NCBI RefSeq assembly: GCF_010671605.1
Contig: NZ_JAABOO010000001.1
Coordinates: 744,001 to 808,000, forward strand
Direction of reading: 5' to 3'
Length of the DNA stretch: 64,000 bases
Origin: Leptobacterium flavescens
GTDB lineage: Bacteria > Bacteroidota > Bacteroidia > Flavobacteriales > Flavobacteriaceae
The notes beneath the pieces are model-generated. The model was not told where the DNA came from. It ran no database searches and saw nothing but the letters and a program-made list of their open reading frames with translations. A program made the translations under genes and the position numbers. Below, piece by piece: positions 53,565 through 61,412 of the stretch; position 1 is the stretch's first letter; every line of letters starts with the position of its first letter.

Positions 53565-53627
53565 CGGTTGTTTGTTAGTGGTTGTTGGTTGTTAGTTGTT
53601 TGTTAATGGTTGTTGGTTGTTTGTTTT
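53565..53627. repeat. Heptad array upstream of the second metH gene
   Basis: Nine 7-base units (ggttgtt, tgttagt, ggttgtt, ggttgtt, agttgtt, tgttaat, ggttgtt, ggttgtt, tgttttt) lie only 14 bases before the metH ATG at 53551, where they replace the usual A/T-rich ribosome-binding region. Confidence 0.75.
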
Positions 53628-53640
53628 TTGTTCCATTACT

Positions 53641-53720
53641 TCTCGACTTGCCCTTCCGATTTCCACATGTCGCCATAGCTTTAGCGGAGGCACAAGCTTC
53701 AGTGGCACGCGGGCGCTCGA
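53641..53720. repeat. Compound repeat, copy B (partner of 189-235)
   Basis: Carries ggcacgcgggcgctc (53704-53718), the exact reverse complement of 191-205, and tctcgacttgc at the other end, matching the other boundary of copy A inverted. The core agctttagcggagg (53677-53690) is in the same window orientation as in copy A, so it is flipped relative to the ends. It lies in the 204-bp gap between the two metH genes. Confidence 0.55.
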
Positions 53721-53755
53721 AGTGACATTTTCTTTTACGTTGTCAATGACAGGTT

Positions 53756-54766
53756 TTATTCATCTGTAACTTTATCCAAGATCTTTCTGGGTTCGTATTT
53801 TGCTGCCGCTTCTGCAATGAGGCGGATATGATCCGGGGTGGTTCCGCAGCAACCACCAATAATATTCATTAATCCGTCTTTTAAATACTCTTCTATTTGT
53901 GCCTGCATTTGCTCTGGGGTTTCGTCATATTCACCAAAGGCATTTGGTAAACCTGCATTCGGGTGTGCCGATGTATAAAAATCGGTTTTGCTGGAAAGCC
54001 TTTGTAAATAGGGCTTCAGCTGATCGGCTCCCAAAGCGCAGTTAAAACCAACACTTAACAAAGGAAGATGAGATACGGAAATTAAAAAGGCTTCTACCGT
54101 CTGACCCGACAGTGTCCTTCCGGAGGCATCGGTAATCGTACCACTTACCATCACCGGAATATCTACCTGACGTTCGTCCTTTACCTCCTGAATAGCAAAA
54201 AGTGCTGCCTTGGCATTCAGGGTATCGAATATAGTCTCTACCAGCAGGATATCGGACCCTCCGTCCAGGAGTGCCTCTACCTGTTCTTTATAGGCTACCC
54301 TGAGTTCTTCAAAGCTGATAGCCCTGTATCCGGGGTCGTTTACATCAGGGGACATACTGGCCGTTTTATTGGTTGGGCCTATGGAACCTGCTACAAAACG
54401 CGGTTTCTCCGGCTCTTTTGCGGTAAACTCATCGGCTACTTCTCTGGCCAGCCTGGCAGATTCGTAATTCAGTTCGTATACCAGATCTTCCATTTCATAG
54501 TCGGCCATAGCAATGGTAGTACCGGAAAAGGTATTGGTCTCTACAATATCGGCACCGGCCTCAAAGTATTTGGCATGTACCTCTTTAATTGCTTCCGGTT
54601 GTGTTAAGGACAGGAGGTCGTTGTTTCCCTTAAGAGGGATATGAAAATCCCTGAACCGCTCTCCCCGGAAATCTTCTTCGGAAAAATTATACTGCTGAAG
54701 CATGGTACCCATTGCTCCGTCGAGTACCAGGATCCTTTTCTCTATTTCCTTCCAGATCTTATTCAT
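53756..54766 (-). CDS. metH: Methionine synthase, homocysteine-binding part
   Basis: Homocysteine S-methyltransferase domain as a separate 336-residue gene. It starts [18 protein letters not shown]; zinc ligands are recognisable in [12 protein letters not shown] near 235 and in [16 protein letters not shown] near 305-320. It works with the separately encoded folate/cobalamin part to methylate homocysteine. It is first gene after the SAM-I riboswitch. Splitting of metH at this domain border is usual in Flavobacteriaceae. Confidence 0.95.
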   Translation of the reverse strand: MNKIWKEIEKRILVLDGAMGTMLQQYNFSEEDFRGERFRDFHIPLKGNNDLLSLTQPEAIKEVHAKYFEAGADIVETNTFSGTTIAMADYEMEDLVYELNYESARLAREVADEFTAKEPEKPRFVAGSIGPTNKTASMSPDVNDPGYRAISFEELRVAYKEQVEALLDGGSDILLVETIFDTLNAKAALFAIQEVKDERQVDIPVMVSGTITDASGRTLSGQTVEAFLISVSHLPLLSVGFNCALGADQLKPYLQRLSSKTDFYTSAHPNAGLPNAFGEYDETPEQMQAQIEEYLKDGLMNIIGGCCGTTPDHIRLIAEAAAKYEPRKILDKVTDE

Positions 54767-54783
54767 TTTACATATTAAATTTT

Positions 54784-54870
54784 AGCTGCGTTAGGGATGG
54801 AAGCGGCATCCTTTTGCAAAAAGATACAGCGAACAGCCCGACGCTGAATTTATTTCAGGGGAACGCCCTA
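54784..54870 (-). ncRNA. Structured intergenic element in the metH leader
   Basis: Read on the minus strand: AGGGCGTT at the 5' end and AACGC at the 3' end can close a stem; CTGAA/TTCAG (loop ATAAA), CAGCG/CGCTG and a 7-bp hairpin ATCTTTT/AAAAGGAT lie inside. The pattern GGGCGTT...TCGGGCT...CGCT...AAAAGGATGCCGCTTCCATCCCTAACGC recalls an element I have seen repeatedly in Bacteroidota intergenic DNA. It lies between the riboswitch aptamer and metH, where the expression platform should be. Whether it is that platform or an inserted repeat is open. Confidence 0.5.
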
Positions 54871-54928
54871 AAAATAAAACTGTCAAGAAATGATAGAGGA
54901 ATAAACAAAAAGATAAAAATCTATTGTC

Positions 54929-55029
54929 GTCATCTGTCCACATTGTGGTAGAATGTAGCACCTTCTCTGTACAGAACGGAGGGTTGCTAAGGTTTCAACG
55001 GGTCTATTCCCTTCACCTTTCTTGATAAC
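54929..55029 (-). promoter_or_regulatory. SAM-I (S-box) riboswitch upstream of metH
   Basis: The minus strand carries the S-box core: GTTATC (P1 5' strand), AAGAAAGG, the internal GACCCGTTGAAACCTTAGCAACC block, GGTGCTA plus the ATTCTACC arm, and GATGAC, which closes P1 with GTTATC (one G-U pair). It binds S-adenosylmethionine and should lower expression of metH and following genes when SAM is high. No plain terminator is visible between aptamer and gene, so the switching step may involve the structured element at 54784-54870 or translation. Confidence 0.93.
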
Positions 55030-55031
55030 AC

Positions 55032-55062
55032 AGTAAGTACGTTATTTGAACTTGAGTACAAA
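55032..55062 (-). promoter_or_regulatory. Promoter of the SAM riboswitch-metH transcript
   Basis: On the minus strand TTTG (55059-55062), exactly 19 bases, then TACTTACT (55032-55039), a partial -7 match. A start a few bases on falls at the beginning of riboswitch stem P1. The same bases form a 9-bp hairpin (55040-55048 with 55059-55067) lacking a T tract. Confidence 0.5.
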
Positions 55063-55081
55063 TAACGGTATTATATTTATT

Positions 55082-56137
55082 TTAAACAATACTTTTAACG
55101 ACTTCCTTTTTAGCCGCTTTTACGGTTCCGTCGAAACCTTGTACCCCACCAACAGTAGTATATTTCATAACATACTTCTTACCCGGGTTGATACGCTGAT
55201 AAGCCGACTGGCACATGATGGCCGCTTCGTGGAAACCGGAAAGTATTAATTTTAGTTTTCCGGGATAGGTATTCACATCTCCAATAGCGTAAATACCAGG
55301 GATATTAGTGGCATAATCATAGGAATTATCCACTTTAATGGCGTTTTTCTCGATCTCCAGCCCCCAATTTGCAATTGGCCCCAGTTTTGGGGAAAGTCCG
55401 AAAAGAGGAATAAAATTATCGGCTTCTCTCTGGATCTCTTCTCCTGAATTGTACTTAATAGTTACACCTTCCAGGTTGTCGTTTCCGTACAGGCCTTTTA
55501 CTTCTGCCTCGGTAACGAGTTCTATTTTTCCAAGTTTGGAAAGTTCTGATACTTTTTCGACAGAATCCAAAGCTCCCCTGAATTCATTTCTTCTGTGTAC
55601 CAGGGTTACTTCTGCAGCTACATCGGCCAGATAAATAGACCAGTCGAGGGCAGAATCTCCACCTCCGGCAATGATCACCTTCTTATCTCTGTAAACTTCA
55701 GGATCTCTGATAATATAGGCTACACCTTTATCTTCGAAGTCGGCGATATTTGGAATAGGGGGTTTTCTGGGCTCAAAAGAACCTAAACCACCTGCAATAG
55801 CTACTACAGGAGCGTGGTGCTGAGTTCCTTTATTCGTTGTTACGATAAAAGTACCATCGTCCAGCTTTTCGATCGTTTCCGCACGTTCGCCCAGGGTAAA
55901 TCCGGGTTCGAAAGGTTTGATCTGCTCCATAAGGTTATTTACCAGATCGCCTGCCAATATCTCCGGGAATGCCGGGATATCATAGATCGGTTTTTTGGGA
56001 TAGATCTCCGAACACTGCCCTCCGGGTTGCGGTAAGGCATCGATTAAATGCGTTTTTAACTTTAATAATCCTGCTTCAAAAACCGTGAATAATCCGGTTG
56101 GTCCTGCTCCTATTATCAATATATCTGTCTTGATCAT
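55082..56137 (-). CDS. Ferredoxin--NADP+ reductase (thioredoxin-reductase-like type)
   Basis: A 351-residue FAD/NAD(P)H oxidoreductase with GAGPTGLFTVFEAG near 10-23 (FAD), GGQCSEIYPKKPIYDIPAF near 41-59, the second Rossmann loop IAGGGDSALDW near 155, and GDVNTYPGKLKLILSGFHEAA near 297. The CxxC pair of thioredoxin reductase is absent, which marks the ferredoxin/flavodoxin reductase group. Position 45 bp downstream of the siroheme genes suggests it reduces the ferredoxin that feeds the sulfite reductase; this is inferred. Confidence 0.88.
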   Translation of the reverse strand: MIKTDILIIGAGPTGLFTVFEAGLLKLKTHLIDALPQPGGQCSEIYPKKPIYDIPAFPEILAGDLVNNLMEQIKPFEPGFTLGERAETIEKLDDGTFIVTTNKGTQHHAPVVAIAGGLGSFEPRKPPIPNIADFEDKGVAYIIRDPEVYRDKKVIIAGGGDSALDWSIYLADVAAEVTLVHRRNEFRGALDSVEKVSELSKLGKIELVTEAEVKGLYGNDNLEGVTIKYNSGEEIQREADNFIPLFGLSPKLGPIANWGLEIEKNAIKVDNSYDYATNIPGIYAIGDVNTYPGKLKLILSGFHEAAIMCQSAYQRINPGKKYVMKYTTVGGVQGFDGTVKAAKKEVVKSIV

Positions 56138-56181
56138 TTTTTCCAGTATTGAATGATTATTTCTTCTTTAGTTTTGATTTA

Positions 56182-56757
56182 TTATTTGATCAGGTCTTGT
56201 GTTACCCGATTCATTTCTTCTACTTTTTCCTCAAAATCGCCTTTCAGTGTTTTTCTGTACTGATTTAAATTCTGTACTAGCTGATTAATATCATCCGGGA
56301 TGACTTCTTCAAAAAACTGACGCAGGCGTTTAGCTATCGTTGGCGATTTTCCGTTGGTGGAGATCGCTACTTTTACATTGCCTTTGGAAACGATCCCTCC
56401 CAGGTAAAAATCGCAGTACTCGGGAGTATCGGCTACATTTACCAGGATATTGCGTTCTTTGGATTCGCGATATATCTGTTTGTTCACTTCCAGATCGTCC
56501 GTAGCCGCAATGACCATTTGTTTCCCATTAAGATCCTCTTTCTCATAGGCCTTTTTAAGCAGGGCTACATTTGTGTGTTTTGCAGCAAGTGCCTTTAATT
56601 CATCTAAAAAGCGGGTTGCCACTACCAAAACTTTGGCGTTCGGACTACTTTTCAGCATGAAAGACAGTTTTTCAAGGCCTACATTCCCTCCCCCGACGAT
56701 CAAAACGTCGAGTTGATGGACCTTTAAAAAAATTGGATATAATTCGTTTCTTTCCAT
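56182..56757 (-). CDS. Precorrin-2 dehydrogenase/sirohydrochlorin ferrochelatase domain protein
   Basis: A 191-residue NAD-dependent enzyme oxidising precorrin-2 to sirohydrochlorin, with probable iron insertion to give siroheme (equivalent to Met8p or the N-terminal half of CysG). It starts ELYPIFLKVHQLDVLIVGGGNVG, followed by VNVADTPEYCDFYLGGIVSKGNVKVAISTNGKSPTIAKRLRQ. I start at the ATG at 56757; 56766 is also open. It follows the SUMT gene by 18 bp and completes siroheme synthesis for the neighbouring reductase. Confidence 0.92.
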   Translation of the reverse strand: MERNELYPIFLKVHQLDVLIVGGGNVGLEKLSFMLKSSPNAKVLVVATRFLDELKALAAKHTNVALLKKAYEKEDLNGKQMVIAATDDLEVNKQIYRESKERNILVNVADTPEYCDFYLGGIVSKGNVKVAISTNGKSPTIAKRLRQFFEEVIPDDINQLVQNLNQYRKTLKGDFEEKVEEMNRVTQDLIK

Positions 56758-56775
56758 AGCCTGCATTTTCTCTGC

Positions 56776-57546
56776 TTAGCGGGATACAGCAATAAGTTCG
56801 CCGTAAAATTCCTTTAGTTTATGACTTTCCCTTACCACTTCGCCAATAACGATAATGGCAGGAGAAGACAACTGTTTTTCCTCTACTACTGCTTCTATGG
56901 AGTTGATGACACCGATCCCGAGTTTTTCATTCTCGGTGGTTCCGTTCTGAATAATGGCGATCGGACATTCTCCTTTTCCTTCCTGCTGAAAGATGGATAC
57001 TATCTGCGACAACTTGCTCATTCCCATCAGGATAACTACCGTTGCTGTAGATTGTGCTGCCAGAAATACGTCATTGGAAAGTTTTCTTTCGGAAGTTGTT
57101 CCGGTAACCACCCAGAAACTCTCGGCCACCTTTCTTTTGGTCAGCGAAATACCCTGATAGGCCGGTACCGCCATAGAAGACGAAATTCCGGGAACTACTT
57201 CTGTTGATATTCCAAAACCTTCTACATAATCGATCTCTTCCGTTCCCCTTCCGAAAATAAAAGGATCTCCTCCTTTAAGCCGTACAACGTGTCCGCTTTC
57301 GAAGGCATTGGAAACTATAAGCTGATTGATCTCTTCCTGAGAATAGGCGTGATAGCCTTTGCGTTTTCCAACGAATATCTTTTTGGCCTTTTTAGGCACA
57401 TATTCGAGGAGTTTTCTATTGATGAGCGCATCATAGAGAACCACATCGGCTTCTGCAAGTGCTTTGGCTCCTTTTATAGTAAGCAGATCGGGATCTCCCG
57501 GACCTGCCCCTACTAATGTTAATCTGGGGTTATTATGATGTTGCAT
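56776..57546 (-). CDS. cobA: Uroporphyrinogen-III C-methyltransferase (SUMT)
   Basis: Methylates uroporphyrinogen III twice with SAM, giving precorrin-2. Motifs: VGAGPGDPDLLTIKG near 12-26, VRLKGGDPFIFGRG near 88-101, VVPGISSSMAVPAYQGISLTKR near 117-138. The 256-residue length is the stand-alone SUMT size, so the CysG functions are split over two genes here. The start overlaps the end of the sulfite reductase gene by 14 bp. Confidence 0.95.
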   Translation of the reverse strand: MQHHNNPRLTLVGAGPGDPDLLTIKGAKALAEADVVLYDALINRKLLEYVPKKAKKIFVGKRKGYHAYSQEEINQLIVSNAFESGHVVRLKGGDPFIFGRGTEEIDYVEGFGISTEVVPGISSSMAVPAYQGISLTKRKVAESFWVVTGTTSERKLSNDVFLAAQSTATVVILMGMSKLSQIVSIFQQEGKGECPIAIIQNGTTENEKLGIGVINSIEAVVEEKQLSSPAIIVIGEVVRESHKLKEFYGELIAVSR

Positions 57547-59632
57547 GCTCTAATTCGTTTTTTCTGTGTGCGTCTATCTTCTGATAAAAACGCTCTGCCT
57601 GATTTAAATACTCGTTTGCAAAAGCCTCTGTCGGCTCTTCACTTTTGATCTGGTATACCAGTTCTGCAAATGATCCGGATAACTCAACGATCCCTTCATT
57701 CACGAATATTTCATCAAACTGTTTTATGATCCCGGCCTGGGTATTTGTTTTCTTACCTTCGGCCACTAAAAGTGCTTTAGCCGTATTTACCAGGGAAGTA
57801 TAGGAATGATAGATACTATCTGCCCATTTTTCCTGCTTTAATGCTTCTTTGGCACTGTCTATTTTTTCTTCACTTTCAAATAAAAGGGTAGCAACCAGGT
57901 CGATAACCACTCCGGCACATTCTCCTACTCCTACCGCTTTGATATAAGGTTTGCTGTGTCCCCAATCTATAAAATCGTCTTCCGTAAGATTTTCGGTATC
58001 TCCCAGAGGTTTTAATAGCTCGTAGAAATACTTCTCTCCCTTCTCATCGTAATAATCAAGGAAGGAGATCTGTCCTGCGTTAGCGATATAATCATTTAAA
58101 ATCGTTCTCAGTGCTTCAGGTCCTCTTTTACTCGGTACCTTGATCACTTTATCGGCAAATCTACCCTGACCGTTACCTAATACACCTCCTCCTAAAAGGA
58201 TCTGTAAGGCCGGAGCCACCAGCTTACCGGATTTGATAGACATTCCCTGGAACCCGATATGCGCCATATTATGCTGGCCACAGGCGTTCATACATCCACT
58301 GATCTTGATAGTAACATCTTTGTTATCTATAAAGGCGGGATATTCTGCTTTAAGAACATCTTCCAGTTTATCTGCAATTCCCGTACTACTGGCAATTCCC
58401 AGGTTACAGGTATCTGTTCCGGGGCATGCTGTGATATCGAGAATGGTATTGTATCCTTTATCTGTAAAACCAAGGGCTGTTAAAGCCTCGTAGAAAAACG
58501 GCAATAACTCTTCCTTCACATAAGGGATCAGGATATCCTGACGCAGTGAAAGTCTAAGCTCATTTGCTGCGTATTTTTTGGCTAATGCTGCCAACGCTCT
58601 GGCTTTATCCGTATAAAAATCTCCAAGTTTTACCTTGATCCCGATAGCTACAAAACCTTGTTGCTTCTGTGGAATAACATTTGTCTTTTTCCAGGCTTCA
58701 TAGGTTTCCTGATCTTTAATAGTAACCTGAGGCACATCTATTTTCCCCAACTGCTCCAGATTAGCTTCAAAACCTGTAGTATCTATAGGGTAAGATTGAT
58801 GTGAAAGGGCTTTTTGCTCTTCCTCTACCAATTGAAGGAAAGCTTCCAGGCCTATATCCTTGATGAGGAATTTCATTCTGGCCTTTAAACGTCTGGCTCT
58901 TTCTCCGTTCCTGTCGAAAATACGAAGTACCCCTTCGGTAAAAGGAATGATCTTATCTTCTTCCAGGAATTCATAAGCAACATCGGCATGACGGGGTTGA
59001 GACCCCAGACCACCACCTAACATTACTTTAAATCCGCGTTTCCCGTCCTTGATCTTAGCAATAAAACCAAGGTCGTGTATATAACTCAGTGCGGTGTCCT
59101 TTTCATCTGATGAAAAAGATATCTTGAATTTTCTTCCCATTTCCTGGTTTACAGGGTTTCTGAGGAAGAATTTAAACATAGCATCAGCATAAGGAGAAAC
59201 ATCAAAAGGCTCTTCCCTGTCTATTCCGGCAGTTTCACTGGCAGTAATATTTCGTACTGTATTCCCGCAGGCCTCACGCAGTGTTACATCATCTCGTTCT
59301 AACTGGGCCCAAAGCTCAGGAGTTCTGTCCAGGCTTACATAATGTATCTGGATATCCTGACGGGTGGTAATATGCAAACGCCCCGTTGAGAATTCATCTG
59401 AAACATCCGATATTCTAAGAAGCTGATCCCCGGTTAATTTCCCGTAGGGTATCTTGATACGGATCATCTGAACCCCTTCCTGGCGCTGGCCGTATACACC
59501 TCTTGCCAGACGAAGGCTTCTGAATCTTTCCTCGTCTATTTTACCCTCATTAAATAAGCGGATCTTCTTTTCTAATTCGATAATATCTTTCTCAACTATC
59601 GGATTTTCAATTTCTGTTCTGAAGCTTTGCAT
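57533..59632 (-). CDS. Siroheme-dependent sulfite (or nitrite) reductase with C-terminal HEPN-like extension
   Basis: Reduces sulfite to sulfide (or nitrite to ammonia) with six electrons. Two NiR/SiR ferredoxin-like halves and two siroheme/4Fe-4S domains span about 1-540. The cluster cysteines are in TACPGTDTCNLG and SGCMNACGQHNMAHIGF. A further ~140-residue helical part (from about 550, GVGECAGVVIDLVATLLFESEEKIDSAKEAL) resembles a HEPN domain, giving 699 residues. The flanking siroheme, metZ and metH genes favour sulfite. It likely receives electrons from ferredoxin, since no flavoprotein subunit is encoded. Confidence 0.9.
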   Translation of the reverse strand: MQSFRTEIENPIVEKDIIELEKKIRLFNEGKIDEERFRSLRLARGVYGQRQEGVQMIRIKIPYGKLTGDQLLRISDVSDEFSTGRLHITTRQDIQIHYVSLDRTPELWAQLERDDVTLREACGNTVRNITASETAGIDREEPFDVSPYADAMFKFFLRNPVNQEMGRKFKISFSSDEKDTALSYIHDLGFIAKIKDGKRGFKVMLGGGLGSQPRHADVAYEFLEEDKIIPFTEGVLRIFDRNGERARRLKARMKFLIKDIGLEAFLQLVEEEQKALSHQSYPIDTTGFEANLEQLGKIDVPQVTIKDQETYEAWKKTNVIPQKQQGFVAIGIKVKLGDFYTDKARALAALAKKYAANELRLSLRQDILIPYVKEELLPFFYEALTALGFTDKGYNTILDITACPGTDTCNLGIASSTGIADKLEDVLKAEYPAFIDNKDVTIKISGCMNACGQHNMAHIGFQGMSIKSGKLVAPALQILLGGGVLGNGQGRFADKVIKVPSKRGPEALRTILNDYIANAGQISFLDYYDEKGEKYFYELLKPLGDTENLTEDDFIDWGHSKPYIKAVGVGECAGVVIDLVATLLFESEEKIDSAKEALKQEKWADSIYHSYTSLVNTAKALLVAEGKKTNTQAGIIKQFDEIFVNEGIVELSGSFAELVYQIKSEEPTEAFANEYLNQAERFYQKIDAHRKNELEHATS

Positions 59633-59718
59633 AATAATCTAGTTAATCTATAGATTTATAGTATTTTGACGCTAAAGTAAACTTTTAATAACATATACAC
59701 CCTATGTTTTATCAAATT

Positions 59719-60888
59719 TTAACTAATTAAGGCCTGATTGAGATCATTTATAACATCGTCCGTATGTTCCAGACCAACAGATACTCTTACCAAACCATCG
59801 GTAATGCTGACCTGAAGCCTGTCTTCTTCGGAAAGTTTGCTATGTGTAGTGGAAGCCGGGTGAGTAACAATAGTTTTTGTATCCCCCAGATTTGCTGATA
59901 GAGAGCAGAGTTTAATACTGTTTAAAAACTTCCTTCCGGCCTCTATTCCTCCTTTAATTTCAAAGGCCACGATATTCCCACCGAGCTTCATTTGCTTTTT
60001 GGCAACCTCGTATTGAGGATGGGATTTCAGGAAGGGGTATTTTACCCAATTTACAGAAGGGTGAGCCTCCAGGAATTCTGCTACTTTTAAGGCATTCTCG
60101 CAATGTCTTTCTACTCTTATCGCCAGGGTTTCCAAACTTTTGGAAAGCACCCAGGCATTAAAAGGAGACAGTGCCGGTCCTGTGTTTCGCGAAAAGAGAT
60201 AGATCTCCCGAACAAGATCGGATCTTCCTACGGTAACACCTCCGAGTACTCTTCCCTGACCATCTATTAATTTGGTAGCCGAATGTACAACCAGGTCGGC
60301 ACCCAGTTTGATCGGATTCTGTAAATAAGGAGTGGCGAAACAGTTGTCTACAATAAAAATAAGATTATGCTTTTTGGCAATTTTTCCAAGCAGTTCCAGG
60401 TCCAGGATATCCACTCCGGGATTGGTCGGAGATTCGGCATAGATAACCTTGGTTTCCGGACGGATCAGTTTTTCTATTTCCGCTTCACTGGCATCTACCT
60501 TAAAATATGTGGTCTCTATATTCCACTTGGGCAGATATTTAGTAAAGAGCGTATGGGTAGATCCGAAAACCGCCCTGGCAGAAAGGATGTGATCACCGCT
60601 ATCCAAAAGTGCTGCAAAGGTCGAGAAAACCGCTGCCATTCCCGTGGCAAAGGCATATCCGCTTTCGGCTCCTTCCATTTTACAGATCTTGTCTACAAAT
60701 TCGGAAGTATTCGGGTTGGTAAAACGGCTATAGATATTCCTGATCTTCTCTTCCGTAAAAGACGCCCTCATATCTTCGGCATCTTCAAATACAAAACTGG
60801 AGGTTAAATAGAGCGGACTGGAATGCTCTAAAAAGTCTGTCCGCTCCAAATGTGTTCTTATTGCTTCTGTTTCAAATTGTTTACTCAT
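59719..60888 (-). CDS. metZ: O-succinyl/O-acetylhomoserine sulfhydrylase
   Basis: Cys/Met-metabolism PLP enzyme, 389 residues. YSRFTNPNTSEFVDKI is near 54-69, ESGYAFATGMAAVFSTFAAL near 75-94, the PLP lysine is in HSATKLIDGQGRVLGG near 205-220, and SLGDTKTIVTHPASTTHSKL (here NLGDTK) near 340. With an acetyltransferase (metX) at the head of this cluster the likely substrate is O-acetylhomoserine plus sulfide, giving homocysteine. Cystathionine-forming activity cannot be excluded. Start overlaps the OsmC gene by 4 bp. Confidence 0.9.
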   Translation of the reverse strand: MSKQFETEAIRTHLERTDFLEHSSPLYLTSSFVFEDAEDMRASFTEEKIRNIYSRFTNPNTSEFVDKICKMEGAESGYAFATGMAAVFSTFAALLDSGDHILSARAVFGSTHTLFTKYLPKWNIETTYFKVDASEAEIEKLIRPETKVIYAESPTNPGVDILDLELLGKIAKKHNLIFIVDNCFATPYLQNPIKLGADLVVHSATKLIDGQGRVLGGVTVGRSDLVREIYLFSRNTGPALSPFNAWVLSKSLETLAIRVERHCENALKVAEFLEAHPSVNWVKYPFLKSHPQYEVAKKQMKLGGNIVAFEIKGGIEAGRKFLNSIKLCSLSANLGDTKTIVTHPASTTHSKLSEEDRLQVSITDGLVRVSVGLEHTDDVINDLNQALIS

Positions 60889-61310
60889 AATTGTTTTCCG
60901 TTTAGAATCACATCAAATGTGATACTGATATTTTTATCAAGTGATTTGGAAACCGAACAATATTTGTCAAAACTCAATTGTGCGGCTCTTTTTGCTTTTT
61001 CTTCTGTGATATTTCCTTCCAGAAAGACTTTGGTGTGAATACCGGTAAAAGGAGTGGCATCTTCTATTTTCTCTCTCTGTCCTTCTGTTTCTACGTGATA
61101 AGAGGTGATCTCCTGCCTTTGTTTTTTAAGGATGGATACGATATCTATCCCGCTGCAACCTGCAACTCCCATCAACAGGATCTCCATTGGGCTTGCTCCT
61201 TTAACTTCTCCTTCAGCCTTACTTTTATTATCGATCAGTACTTTGTGTCCGTTTTCATTTTTTACTTCGAAAAGAAAGTCGTCGTCGATTCTGTCTAAAT
61301 ATATTTTCAT
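60885..61310 (-). CDS. OsmC family protein
   Basis: A 141-residue OsmC/YhfA-like protein with the two redox cysteines of the fold in GVAGCSGIDIVSIL near 49-62 and FDKYCSVSKSL near 113-123. These proteins reduce organic hydroperoxides in some branches. The YhfA-like branch is often found, as here, in sulfur operons without a defined substrate. It overlaps metZ by 4 bp and lies 102 bp after thrA, so a role linked to sulfide or thiol handling is likely but unproved. Confidence 0.87.
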   Translation of the reverse strand: MKIYLDRIDDDFLFEVKNENGHKVLIDNKSKAEGEVKGASPMEILLMGVAGCSGIDIVSILKKQRQEITSYHVETEGQREKIEDATPFTGIHTKVFLEGNITEEKAKRAAQLSFDKYCSVSKSLDKNISITFDVILNGKQL

Positions 61311-61412
61311 GTCTAAAATTTTAAATGTTTATAATCGGTACAAGGTAGTAAGATGTCTTTAAAAAGAAGCTGATTTAAGTTACCTTCCTGCCTCCGTGCC
61401 TCAAATTTTATA

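Noticed and set aside
50864-54766. metH as a frameshifted or broken gene
   Set aside because: Both parts are complete domains with their own starts and stops and are separated by 204 bp; a split gene is usual in the family.
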